Part shown: piece by piece, positions 7,495-15,578 of the stretch
Layout: the number at the start of each line of letters is the position of its first letter
Position numbering within the stretch: position 1 is the first letter of the stretch
Assembly (NCBI GenBank): GCA_934096175.1
Contig: CAKOLG010000028.1
Span: 1-15,659, forward strand
DNA length: 15,659 bases
Source: an uncultured Bacilli bacterium
GTDB lineage: Bacteria; Bacillota_I; Bacilli_A; RF39; UBA660
Direction: 5' to 3'
The notes under the pieces: generated by a model
What the model saw: the letters and a program-made list of their open reading frames with translations, nothing else
What the model was told of the DNA's origin: nothing
Database searches by the model: none
Translations under genes and position numbers: made by a program

Positions 7495-8055
7495 ATGTTT
7501 TTATTATATGATTTGTATAAAACCAATAAATTAATAAAAGAAAAGGAAAAAAGGCTTGATTTAGATCAGTATGCAATGCAAGAAAGAACAATTAAAAATT
7601 ATAAGAAAGCTAATAAAGATGAATTAAAAAAATATAATGAATTTTTAATAAATGTAAAAAAAGAATTAGAAGATAAGGTTAAGTCAATTTTAATAGCTAT
7701 TACAATATCAACAACACTATCATTTAATTTTGTTAAATTTATTCAAGAATATTTAAATAACAATATATACATATATTATATAGCTTTTGCTTTTGGCATT
7801 ATTGTTCTGATATATATGGCTTTAGCGGGAATATTAGCTTTATATAGTATTAGTGAAATAAATCAAATCGCTATAAATAAGCCAGATGAAAGTAAAAAAC
7901 AAATAAGTAACAATATAGAATTTAATATATTACAAAATATCAAAAGAAATAATTATATGAATACAAGTTATAAGTGTATTTATAGAGCATTAATAATATT
8001 CATACTTTTTATATTAATGTCATTTACATATATTATTATGAATAAAAAGTTTTAA
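7495..8055 (+). CDS. Small three-helix membrane protein of the graspetide-like cassette
   Basis: The ATG at 7495 is 5 bases after the ligase stop. The ribosome site is weak, so coupling is likely. The product is 186 residues. A charged, Lys/Glu-rich N-terminal helix (about 1-62, possible coiled coil) is followed by hydrophobic segments at about 64-84, 91-118 and 161-182, with a polar stretch at 119-160. I do not recognise the family. It is not an ABC exporter or a C39 peptidase, so a known graspetide exporter is missing here. The layout of a soluble coiled N-terminus plus few membrane helices resembles membrane effectors such as SLATT or S-4TM proteins in defense loci, but I see no specific match. 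Transport, immunity or membrane-damage roles are all open. Confidence 0.6.
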   Translation: MFLLYDLYKTNKLIKEKEKRLDLDQYAMQERTIKNYKKANKDELKKYNEFLINVKKELEDKVKSILIAITISTTLSFNFVKFIQEYLNNNIYIYYIAFAFGIIVLIYMALAGILALYSISEINQIAINKPDESKKQISNNIEFNILQNIKRNNYMNTSYKCIYRALIIFILFILMSFTYIIMNKKF

Positions 8056-8236
8056 ATAAAGTATGAAAATAAATATAAATAAGAAATTGTAATAAAGTTA
8101 TAAAATATGGAAAATTATATTCGGATATAAAATGCAAAGGTATAAATAAAGAATAGTTAAATTTAGATAGGATTATAGATGAAATTAGTATGAAAAATTA
8201 AACAATAATGTGAAAGATGAAGAAGGAGCATAAAAT
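8056..8236 (+). other. Intergenic AT-rich gap before the SMEK-STAND gene
   Basis: These 181 bases hold no convincing gene, hairpin terminator or clear promoter. In-frame stops interrupt every short frame. The ribosome site AGAAGGAG (8219-8226) belongs to the next gene. Lack of a terminator means read-through from the graspetide-like cassette is possible. Confidence 0.5.
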
Positions 8237-11200
8237 ATGATGTATTCTGCTGATAGAATGGAATTTATTATAGATTACATGTCTGCTTATAAACAAAAAA
8301 TAGAAATGGCAAATAAGATGGGATTGTTAGATTCTGCAAAAATGTTTGAATTGTTTGCCGAAGAAATTTGCAAATTATATTATGGAGTGAATTTTCACAA
8401 CTTAAATGAGAGTACCTGCAATTTTCCATATTTTGATTTAATTTCAGATGATGAAAAAATTTTAGTCCAAGTAAGTACAGTAAGTGATGTACACCAAAAA
8501 ATAAAAAAGACTTTAGAAAATATAAGAGACGATAAGAAGAATCGATTTGCAAAGATTAATAGTGTATATTTTTTTGTATTACAAAATGATAGTATAAAAA
8601 ATATTAAGGATTATACTGGTGCAAATCAAATTGGGAATATATCATTTATAAAAGAAAATAATTTAATTACGACACAAGATATTATAAATAAAGCACAAAA
8701 TGACTTAATATTCCAAGAAAAATTATATAGTTTAATAAAAATTGAATTTGAAAGTTTTAATGAGTGGGCAAGAAAATTAGAAGATGCTTTAGATAATAGT
8801 AAAAATATAGGAATTAGTAATATAGAAACAAAAATTAATGATGAGTATGTAATAGATAGACACGAATTGATAGAAAAAATGAGAAAAGACAATGCTAAGT
8901 TTATTTCTGTTCAAGGAAGAGAAGGTGTTGGTAAAACTGTAATTTGTAAAAAGTTTATTGAAGACGAAAATATGGTCTTATATGCACGTGCAGAAAGATT
9001 TTTAGAAGAAACTCATTTAGAAAAAATCTGGAATTTAGATATTAGGAGAATCCTGGAATGTCTTAATGGTAAAAAAATTATTTTTTTCATTGATGCTTTA
9101 GAATTTATTGCCGATGCTTCTAAAACAAAATTTGATTTGTTAGAATCATTATACAATGTTGTACAAAAATATGAAAATGCATATATAATAACATCGTGTA
9201 GGACAAGCGATAAAAATGCTTTTATAAAAATAGAATCAAAATATAATATAGTTGATTACGATGTTAATGAAATTAGTGAATGTGAATTAAAAGATTTAGA
9301 AAAACAGTATCCATTAATTAAGAAAATGTCTCAAGATAAAAAATATGAAAGTTTATTAAAAACACCATTTTATATAAACATAATGATAAAAAATAGTGTA
9401 GATATCGATAATATAACGGATATTAATAAATTTAGAGAGTATATATGGAATAATATAATTTGTTTAAAGAATAATGAAAATAAATATAAAATCAACCTAA
9501 AAGATATTGAAGATGCGATAAATAAAATTGTTTTTGACAGAGCACAGAAATTCACATTAGGAATAAAAGAAACAGATATTGATTCAAGAATTTTAAATGT
9601 TTTAGAAACTGAAGGAATTATTACTTATAATAATGAGGGAATTAGATTAAAATACGATATTTATGAAGATATTTGTTTTGAAAATTTTTTTGACAATACA
9701 TATTGTGATTGTAAAGGTAAATATCAGTATTTTTATAAAAATATTGAAAAGATAGGAAGATGTGTATATAGAAGGTATCAAATATGGATAGCAAATAAAT
9801 TATTAGCTAAAGAAAATAGGGATAAATTTATATATAATTTAATATTTGACAATGAAATATCAGAAGAATGGAAAAAGCAGACAGAAATAGGAATTGTAAA
9901 GTCTAATTATAGTAATTCTTTTTTTGAAGAGAATGAGATGGAAATTTTAGAGAAAGGTTTATTACTAGAATTTATTGATATAATTAATTTATATTCGTAT
10001 GATGCTAAAATTGTAAACTATGAAGATTTTTCCGATGTTCAACTTATTCCTGTTGGAGCTGGAAGAGAAAATATAATAAGCATTGTAGAAAAAAACAATA
10101 TATATTGTAAGAACATTATAAATAAAAATAAAATAGTGAAATTATGCTTAGATTATATTGAACAAAGAAAACAAAAAGAAAGTATAGCAAAAAAAATATG
10201 CACAATTATGCAATTTTATATAGAAGAATCTTTTAAAGAGGAAACTTTTAATATATTGGATGAAATCAATAAATGTTTGATTGTAACTTTTAAGCTTTCA
10301 AATTATTGTAAAGCTTGGTTAAATACTTTTTTTGGCAAAATAATAGAATACTATAATGGAACTGATACAAATAAAAGGAGAATTGCTAAAAAGATTATCG
10401 AATTTATAATAAAAAATTCATGGCCTCAACTTACTGTAAATTTTCCAGAAAAATTATGTGATATGGCGAGTATGATATGGAAAAAGGAAAAAGAAGATAA
10501 CAGATTTTACTATATAGAAGATAACCCATATGGATTAAGAGATGATTATGATCACTTATATCCTAATGTAAAAAACAATATATTCCTTTGGAATATATTT
10601 AGAAATAACTTTTGGAAAGGCTTAGATTGGGCAATAAAATTTGTAAATGAATGTGTAGAAAAATATGCTCGAAATTATCCAGAAAATCTTATGAAAATAA
10701 AATTGATTTTTATAGATGAGAATAATATACAAAGAGAATATTATGGAAATCCTAATATGTGGATGGGATGTACAGAAGATCACTATGTTCATAATTTATT
10801 AAGTGATATTGTTTATAATATTAAAGAAGCAATGATTAATTACATTGATAAAAATATATTCGACAAAGATACTCTTAAATTTTTAGAATACATAAGAAGC
10901 AAAATATATAAAGAATCAAATAATATTTTACTACTAACTGTACTAGAATCCATAGGAATGCACTATCAAAATGAGTTTCCAGGCTATGCACTTGATTTAA
11001 TATCTAGCATAGATATTGTGGAATGGGATATATCAAGATATGCAACATATTTATCAAATCCACAATTAGAGATGCTAAAAAAACAAATATTTCAAAAAGC
11101 AGGTATTCCTGGTATAAAAAATAGGTATTCAAAAGATTCAAAATGTAATATTAGTATAGAACAATATGCACAAAATATACAAATAAACGGAGATTCAAAA

Positions 11201-12955
11201 ATAATAGAAAAATGCTATAAGATATTGGATTACTTATATTCTATTGTTAATAATGATGAAGAAAATGCTTCTAAATATCTTCAAATTCAGAAAATGGATT
11301 TTAGAAATGCAAAAGTAAAACAATTAGATAATAACATAATTAGTATTGAGGCAAATGTTACTGGAGAAGCAAAAAAAGTAACAGAGAGACACGAAGAAAA
11401 CAAATTAATAAGCAATGACCTAATATTAAAATTAAATCAATATAACGAAGATTTAAAAGAAAAAAAAGATTGTTCTCAATTATTAGTGAACCTTATTGAT
11501 GAGTTTATAACTGTCAAAAATAAGGATAGTATTAGAACACTTGGACTTGAAAAAATAATAATAGGTATGATATCAACAATATTTCAAAAAGATAACGTAT
11601 CTATAGAAAAGAAAAATGATTATTGTATTTTTTGGATTGAAGGAATAGAGCAAATATTAAAAAATCAAAGCTTTGAATTCGAGCCACATTTAATTTCGAA
11701 ATTAATTGAACAATTATATGTAGATATTCCTGTAAAAACTAAAAATAGGATTAGGTTAATTGTTTTAAAATTTGTTAATGAAAGCGGATATGATGGAATT
11801 ATTAATTCTATAAAAGAGGAAATAATTAAATATTTAAGAAAAGACAGTGAACTATCAAATAGCATATTTAATACAATTATAGAGTTATCTAAAGATGAAA
11901 TGGAACACCAAAAATTTAATGCAACATATATAAAACAAAGAAATAAAGATTTTAAATTTGTTCCAAACAAAATTCCTAGATTAAATGGTGTTGATATTCA
12001 GGTTAAACAAGAAAAAGAAAAAAAATATAAAAGTCATAGAATTGGTATAATAGAAAACTACTTATATTCAATGAAAAAATTAAATATAACAGAATTTAAT
12101 ATTACCAATTATGATCTAAATAGCTTATGCTGTATTGCAAACTGCGGAAAAAATTTTAATGATAATTTATTTTGTAAAATAATAAAAGAGATAATAAGAC
12201 TTATCATAGACATAAAAAATGATTATTCTAATGAATATAAAAATGATATTTTGGATATGTATCAAGAACATGAAATTATTAGGTTATTTGAAAGAGAGTT
12301 AGCTTATATGGATAAAGACTATGAAAAAATAATTGATATAATGTTTGATGATGTGGATTTTTCAGAATTTAAAAAAGAAGCTATTGAATTTTATCTAGAG
12401 ATTTTAAATTGTTTTATTGCTTTATATTGTAAATCTTATAACGATAAAAACATGAGAGCAATTATTAAAAGAAAAATAAAATATATTGAGAAAAAAGTTA
12501 AAGATATAAAATTGGAATATGTAAAACAAGAGTTAAGCAAATGTTTATATTTATCTCCAGGAAGATTTGATAAGTGGAATCCATATGAAATCAAAACAAA
12601 GTATGAGTATAAAGATAAAAAATTTTTGAATGAGCAGTTGTGTGAATATGGAAAATACGATATAGAAAATTCGATGAGAACAATTTATTTATTAAAAATA
12701 GATGAATTATTGCCCGAAATATTGACATCTTTAGAAGAAATTCTAAAATTTAATAAAGAAATCCTTGAAAGAAATTTTGAAGGAGATACAAAAATAATTA
12801 TAGATAGGATCATTACTAAAGCTTTTATAAATTTTAGTGATGATATAAAAAAAGAATCTGATTTAATTGAGGCTTATGAGAAAATTTTGAAAATATTAAT
12901 AGAGTTAAATTATGAAAAGGCGGGAGTAATACTGGATGAATTTCGTATTCATTAA
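8237..12955 (+). CDS. SMEK-domain STAND NTPase, large immune-sensor-like protein
   Basis: The protein has 1572 residues, with start ATG 8237 eight bases after AGAAGGAG. Residues 1-170 match a SMEK domain: SADRMEFIIDYMS, ELFAEEICKLYYG, PYFDLISDDEKILVQVS. D67 and QVS (78-80) recall a restriction-nuclease fold, but the usual ExK is not present. The STAND-type ATPase follows: Walker A GREGVGKT (227-234), Walker B IIFFIDALEF (281-290), a sensor-like ITSCRTSD (318-325) and LLKTPFYI (373-380), like the GxP motif. The remaining 1100 or so residues are mostly helical, Lys/Glu/Asn/Ile-rich, and probably form repeats that recognise a trigger. This layout, effector-like N-terminus, central NTPase and long sensor, is that of Avs/NLR-like antiphage proteins. 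The trigger and killing action are unknown. No partner gene is needed by this architecture. Confidence 0.8.
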   Translation: MMYSADRMEFIIDYMSAYKQKIEMANKMGLLDSAKMFELFAEEICKLYYGVNFHNLNESTCNFPYFDLISDDEKILVQVSTVSDVHQKIKKTLENIRDDKKNRFAKINSVYFFVLQNDSIKNIKDYTGANQIGNISFIKENNLITTQDIINKAQNDLIFQEKLYSLIKIEFESFNEWARKLEDALDNSKNIGISNIETKINDEYVIDRHELIEKMRKDNAKFISVQGREGVGKTVICKKFIEDENMVLYARAERFLEETHLEKIWNLDIRRILECLNGKKIIFFIDALEFIADASKTKFDLLESLYNVVQKYENAYIITSCRTSDKNAFIKIESKYNIVDYDVNEISECELKDLEKQYPLIKKMSQDKKYESLLKTPFYINIMIKNSVDIDNITDINKFREYIWNNIICLKNNENKYKINLKDIEDAINKIVFDRAQKFTLGIKETDIDSRILNVLETEGIITYNNEGIRLKYDIYEDICFENFFDNTYCDCKGKYQYFYKNIEKIGRCVYRRYQIWIANKLLAKENRDKFIYNLIFDNEISEEWKKQTEIGIVKSNYSNSFFEENEMEILEKGLLLEFIDIINLYSYDAKIVNYEDFSDVQLIPVGAGRENIISIVEKNNIYCKNIINKNKIVKLCLDYIEQRKQKESIAKKICTIMQFYIEESFKEETFNILDEINKCLIVTFKLSNYCKAWLNTFFGKIIEYYNGTDTNKRRIAKKIIEFIIKNSWPQLTVNFPEKLCDMASMIWKKEKEDNRFYYIEDNPYGLRDDYDHLYPNVKNNIFLWNIFRNNFWKGLDWAIKFVNECVEKYARNYPENLMKIKLIFIDENNIQREYYGNPNMWMGCTEDHYVHNLLSDIVYNIKEAMINYIDKNIFDKDTLKFLEYIRSKIYKESNNILLLTVLESIGMHYQNEFPGYALDLISSIDIVEWDISRYATYLSNPQLEMLKKQIFQKAGIPGIKNRYSKDSKCNISIEQYAQNIQINGDSKIIEKCYKILDYLYSIVNNDEENASKYLQIQKMDFRNAKVKQLDNNIISIEANVTGEAKKVTERHEENKLISNDLILKLNQYNEDLKEKKDCSQLLVNLIDEFITVKNKDSIRTLGLEKIIIGMISTIFQKDNVSIEKKNDYCIFWIEGIEQILKNQSFEFEPHLISKLIEQLYVDIPVKTKNRIRLIVLKFVNESGYDGIINSIKEEIIKYLRKDSELSNSIFNTIIELSKDEMEHQKFNATYIKQRNKDFKFVPNKIPRLNGVDIQVKQEKEKKYKSHRIGIIENYLYSMKKLNITEFNITNYDLNSLCCIANCGKNFNDNLFCKIIKEIIRLIIDIKNDYSNEYKNDILDMYQEHEIIRLFERELAYMDKDYEKIIDIMFDDVDFSEFKKEAIEFYLEILNCFIALYCKSYNDKNMRAIIKRKIKYIEKKVKDIKLEYVKQELSKCLYLSPGRFDKWNPYEIKTKYEYKDKKFLNEQLCEYGKYDIENSMRTIYLLKIDELLPEILTSLEEILKFNKEILERNFEGDTKIIIDRIITKAFINFSDDIKKESDLIEAYEKILKILIELNYEKAGVILDEFRIH

Positions 12956-13002
12956 TATAAGATTTAATAAATAAATACAGGATAATTACAACATTTATAA
13001 GT

Positions 13003-13046
13003 TAAAGTGCAATTTTTACATCTTAAAGTGCAAAAATTGCACTTTA
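13003..13046 (+). promoter_or_regulatory. Tandem AAAGTGCAA operator-like palindromes upstream of fic
   Basis: A perfect inverted repeat lies at 13024-13046 (arms TAAAGTGCAA and TTGCACTTTA, 3-base spacer). A degenerate copy lies at 13003-13025, whose left arm is perfect and right arm is weaker. The left arms are 21 bases apart, about two helix turns, as expected for two dimers on one DNA face. They end 4 bases before the -35 box. The fic gene's own winged helix is the obvious candidate binder. Confidence 0.7.
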
Positions 13047-13050
13047 AATA

Positions 13051-13079
13051 TTGATATTATATCAGATAACTGATATAAT
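13051..13079 (+). promoter_or_regulatory. Promoter of the fic gene with an embedded second palindrome
   Basis: TTGATA (13051-13056) and TATAAT (13074-13079) are spaced by 17 bases, which is close to the ideal vegetative promoter. A perfect inverted repeat, arms TATATCAG (13058-13065) and CTGATATA (13070-13077), fills the spacer and covers most of the -10 box. A protein bound there should block RNA polymerase. A transcript would start near 13086 and leave a leader of only about 15 bases containing the GGAGG site. Confidence 0.7.
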
Positions 13080-13101
13080 ATATATGTAGGAGGTATTTCT
13101 A

Positions 13102-14163
13102 ATGGATCAAAAAGAAGATTGGAATTTAGAATTATCAGAATATATTAAACAAGGTGAACCTAATAGAGTAGAAAAAACTAAAACATGGGAAACAGCTATA
13201 GGTTTGCAAGATGTAGATGGATTAAAACCTTCAAAATACTTAATAAAAACTGCTAAAGAACATATTGAAGGAACAATAGATATTGAAGAAGTAAAAACAA
13301 GAATAGATGAATATTATGAAGTTCAAGGTAGTAGAAAAAACTTTGAAAAAGAGAGCGAGGAAGCTGATAAAGTTGCAGTAAGGATTACAGAAGTATTAAG
13401 TGAAAAAGCATTTAATTTTTCACCAACAGAATTATTAAATATTCATAAAAGATTATTTAAAGAGATATTTGATGGAGCAGGAGTATATAGGGATTATAAC
13501 TTTACTAAAAAAGAATGGGTGTTAAATGGAGATACAGTAATATATGCACCATTTGATACAATAAAAGAAACATTAGAATATGACTTCGACCAAGAAAAAA
13601 ATTTTTTATATAAAGGATTAAGTTTGGATGAATCTATTAAACATCTATGTAGATTTACATCAAATATATGGCAAGTACATCCATTTTGCGAAGGAAATAC
13701 AAGAACAACAGCAGTATTTATTATAAAATATCTAAGAACTTTTGGATTTAATATTAATGATGAAGTATTTGCTGAAAATTCGTGGTATTTTAGAAATTCA
13801 TTAGTAAGAGCTAATTACAAAAATTTTGAAAAAAATGTATTCGAGGATACTTCATTTTTAGAAAAATTCTTCTATAATTTACTTGCAAATTCAAATTATG
13901 AATTAAAAAATAGATACACTCATATAGATAATATTCAAAGTGCAAGAACTGATAATTTAAAGTGCAATAATTACACTTTAGAAGAATTGGCAATTATCAG
14001 CATATTAAAAACTAATCCAGCAACTACTCAGGAAGAAATATCAAGACAGATTAATAAATCTGTAAGAACTGTAAAAACTTATATGGCAGAAATGCAAGAA
14101 AAAGGTTTAATAGAAAGAAAAAACGGCAAAAAGAATGGCGAATGGCAAGTAAATGATAAATAA
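13102..14163 (+). CDS. Fic-family AMP-transferase with C-terminal winged helix
   Basis: The protein has 353 residues; AGGAGG lies 8 bases before ATG. The Fic motif HPFCEGNTR (193-201) matches HPFx(D/E)GNxR, so an active site for transfer of AMP (or another nucleotide part) to a target hydroxyl is intact. EIFDGAGVYRDYNFTKKEW (121-139) is the usual upstream region. Residues about 45-75 (YLIKTAKEHIEG...IDEYYE) resemble the VbhA-like inhibitory helix fused to many Fic proteins, but the strict (S/T)xxxE(G/N) motif is not met: K52 sits where S/T is expected. Residues 292-350 form a winged helix (TLEELAIISILKTNPATTQEEIS, then a wing). This suggests self-regulation through the palindromes of its promoter. 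It may be a self-contained toxin-antitoxin-like unit. No separate antitoxin gene is adjacent. Confidence 0.88.
   Translation: MDQKEDWNLELSEYIKQGEPNRVEKTKTWETAIGLQDVDGLKPSKYLIKTAKEHIEGTIDIEEVKTRIDEYYEVQGSRKNFEKESEEADKVAVRITEVLSEKAFNFSPTELLNIHKRLFKEIFDGAGVYRDYNFTKKEWVLNGDTVIYAPFDTIKETLEYDFDQEKNFLYKGLSLDESIKHLCRFTSNIWQVHPFCEGNTRTTAVFIIKYLRTFGFNINDEVFAENSWYFRNSLVRANYKNFEKNVFEDTSFLEKFFYNLLANSNYELKNRYTHIDNIQSARTDNLKCNNYTLEELAIISILKTNPATTQEEISRQINKSVRTVKTYMAEMQEKGLIERKNGKKNGEWQVNDK
13937..13980 (+). repeat. Intragenic copy of the fic operator
   Basis: Inside the fic coding region lies AAAGTGCAA (13937-13945) and, 22 bases further, a near-perfect palindrome (13958-13980, arms TAAAGTGCAA and TTACACTTTA, one mismatch). 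The promoter has the same arrangement: AAAGTGCAA, then a palindrome 21 bases on. The two intragenic half-sites sit in different codon phases, so they do not reflect a protein repeat. They encode the linker between the Fic and winged-helix domains. Confidence 0.65.
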
Positions 14164-14308
14164 TAAGTCATAGAAGAGAGATAAGAAATATGAAATATTA
14201 GGTTTTGCTAAATGTTGATGAAGTAAAAGAATTATAGAAACTTATGAAGAATAATATTAATGCTATAATAGATATATTAGAAAAATTTTAATAAAAGGAG
14301 AACATGAA
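14164..14308 (+). other. Intergenic gap with no gene
   Basis: These 145 AT-rich bases contain only frames broken by stops. One short run (about 14217-14292) reads like a helical peptide interrupted by TAG, possibly the end of a decayed gene. No hairpin terminator is visible. AAAGGAG at 14294-14300 is the ribosome site of the next gene. Confidence 0.45.
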
Positions 14309-15211
14309 TTGAAACGAAACATGGATGAAGTTATAGAGTATGTAGAGGAACAAAATGGAGGAAAATGCAAAGTAATTAGTGCTAAAATTGAAAGCTCATT
14401 TGATGATTTAGAATTTGAAGTTAATGTATGGAATGTAAAAACAGATACAGCTGGAAATTGGTGGGTAGTTGAAGGAGAAGAATTGCCAATGAATTTATAC
14501 TCACAAGATGCTTTATATCTCACATCTGATGAAGTTTATTCTTTTCATATAGGATTAATGAGTAGAATGATGAAAGCTAGGGAAGAATATACTTCTGAAG
14601 ATTATATCAAAGCAGCAACACTAGGTATAGAAATAACACCAGTACTATTAAGAAAGCTTAGAAATACTGCAGATCAATTAGAAAGTGCAAAGGAAGTAGA
14701 AGATTTTCAAGCAATTGGTGTTCAATGTAGAGAAATATTAATAGAACTTGGAAATGCAATTTATAAACCTGGTATGGAAGGAGAAGAAGAACAACCTCAA
14801 AAATCAAATTTTAAAAAGAAAGCAGAATTGTTTATAAAATTTTATTTAAATGATAGTGAAAATAGTGATTACAGAAGTTATATAAAAAAAATAACAGAAG
14901 CAACATGGGATTATGCTAACAAAATAACACACTCACAAAATACTACAATATATGAAAGCTCAACATGTATAGCATTAATTATTTCATTAATAAGTATATA
15001 TGAAAATATTCAACACAAAATATTTGATCCTATTTCTCAATTTATATGTAAAAACTGTAAAAGTAAAAAGGTTACTATAATAGGGGATGAGCATGGCGAT
15101 GATTCTATAGTAACAAAATTATATATTAAGTGTGAGGAATGTGGTGAAATTACGGAGGTAACTTTTAAAGACAATGAAGGATCAAGAACAAAATATATAT
15201 TAGAGGAATAG
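14309..15211 (+). CDS. Unknown three-part protein with central helical domain and C-terminal zinc ribbon
   Basis: Translation most likely starts at TTG 14309, eight bases after AAAGGAG. An ATG at 14304 stops after two codons, and ATG 14321 is too far. The product is 300 residues. Residues 1-90 are an alpha/beta region with NWWVVEGEELPMNLY (50-64) and YSFHIGLMSRM (77-87). Residues about 118-235 are helical (QCREILIELGNAIY, later DYANKITHSQNTTIYES), recalling abortive-infection/HEPN-like helical domains, but a standard Rx4-6H motif is absent. The C-terminus has a Cys4 ribbon: C247, C250, C275, C278. I recognise no named family. The island setting suggests a defense role. It lies before a terminator, transcribed alone or with fic. 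Confidence 0.65.
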   Translation: MKRNMDEVIEYVEEQNGGKCKVISAKIESSFDDLEFEVNVWNVKTDTAGNWWVVEGEELPMNLYSQDALYLTSDEVYSFHIGLMSRMMKAREEYTSEDYIKAATLGIEITPVLLRKLRNTADQLESAKEVEDFQAIGVQCREILIELGNAIYKPGMEGEEEQPQKSNFKKKAELFIKFYLNDSENSDYRSYIKKITEATWDYANKITHSQNTTIYESSTCIALIISLISIYENIQHKIFDPISQFICKNCKSKKVTIIGDEHGDDSIVTKLYIKCEECGEITEVTFKDNEGSRTKYILEE

Positions 15212-15212
15212 T

Positions 15213-15254
15213 AAAAAAGCAAGATTATATTTAAATATATATTCTTGCTTTTTT
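15213..15254. terminator. Bidirectional terminator between convergent genes
   Basis: The 12-bp arms AAAAAAGCAAGA (15213-15224) and TCTTGCTTTTTT (15243-15254) flank an AT-rich loop of 18 bases. T-tracts on both strands make it usable in both directions. It starts 2 bases after the plus-strand stop and sits 16 bases beyond the end of the minus-strand gene. Confidence 0.85.
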
Positions 15255-15269
15255 TAGATTAAATGTTAT

Positions 15270-15566
15270 TTATTCATCAAAACACCCCATAACTAACTGA
15301 GAACCATCTACGAACCCATTTCTATAATACTTTTCAGTAATATAAGTCAAATACCTCATAAAATCATCATAAAGAAGATCAAGTTGTTTATTAACATACT
15401 TTTGATTCTGCTTAGGAATATTCTTAAAAATATTTTCTCTAAAACCATCAAATTTAAACTCATTTTCTCTATCTTGTTTATCTGCATAACACAAATAAGT
15501 TTCTTCTATAAAATTAAACCATTCTTTCAAAATATCATTTTCATTAACATCTCTAAAATTAACCAT
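15270..15566 (-). CDS. Small conserved-looking protein next to tnpV, function unknown
   Basis: The protein has 98 residues and AGGAGG is placed just upstream (complement of 15575-15580). It is helical and acidic, with NFIEETYLCYADKQ near the start, LDLLYDDFMRYLTYITEKYY in the middle, and YYRNGFVDGSQLVMGCFDE at the end. I associate this NGF-DG-x-L-hh ending with short hypothetical proteins carried by Clostridial mobile elements, but I cannot name the family. Its ribosome site overlaps the stop of the tnpV-like gene, so the two form one minus-strand operon. Confidence 0.7.
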   Translation of the reverse strand: MVNFRDVNENDILKEWFNFIEETYLCYADKQDRENEFKFDGFRENIFKNIPKQNQKYVNKQLDLLYDDFMRYLTYITEKYYRNGFVDGSQLVMGCFDE

Positions 15567-15578
15567 ATCTAAATCCTC

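Noticed and set aside
8268..11970. Several minus-strand open frames of 60-100 codons within the SMEK-STAND gene
   Set aside because: They are rich in Ile/Leu/Phe/Ser as expected for the complement of AT-rich Lys/Asn/Glu codons, lack ribosome sites and lie opposite a clear gene.
14190..14292. Possible small gene between fic and the zinc-ribbon gene
   Set aside because: Every frame is broken by stops, and no start with a ribosome site is seen. At most it is a decayed remnant.
14682..14690. Further AAAGTGCAA half-site in the gene after fic
   Set aside because: It has no palindromic partner or second half-site at 21-22 bases, and one such 9-mer can occur by chance in AT-rich DNA.
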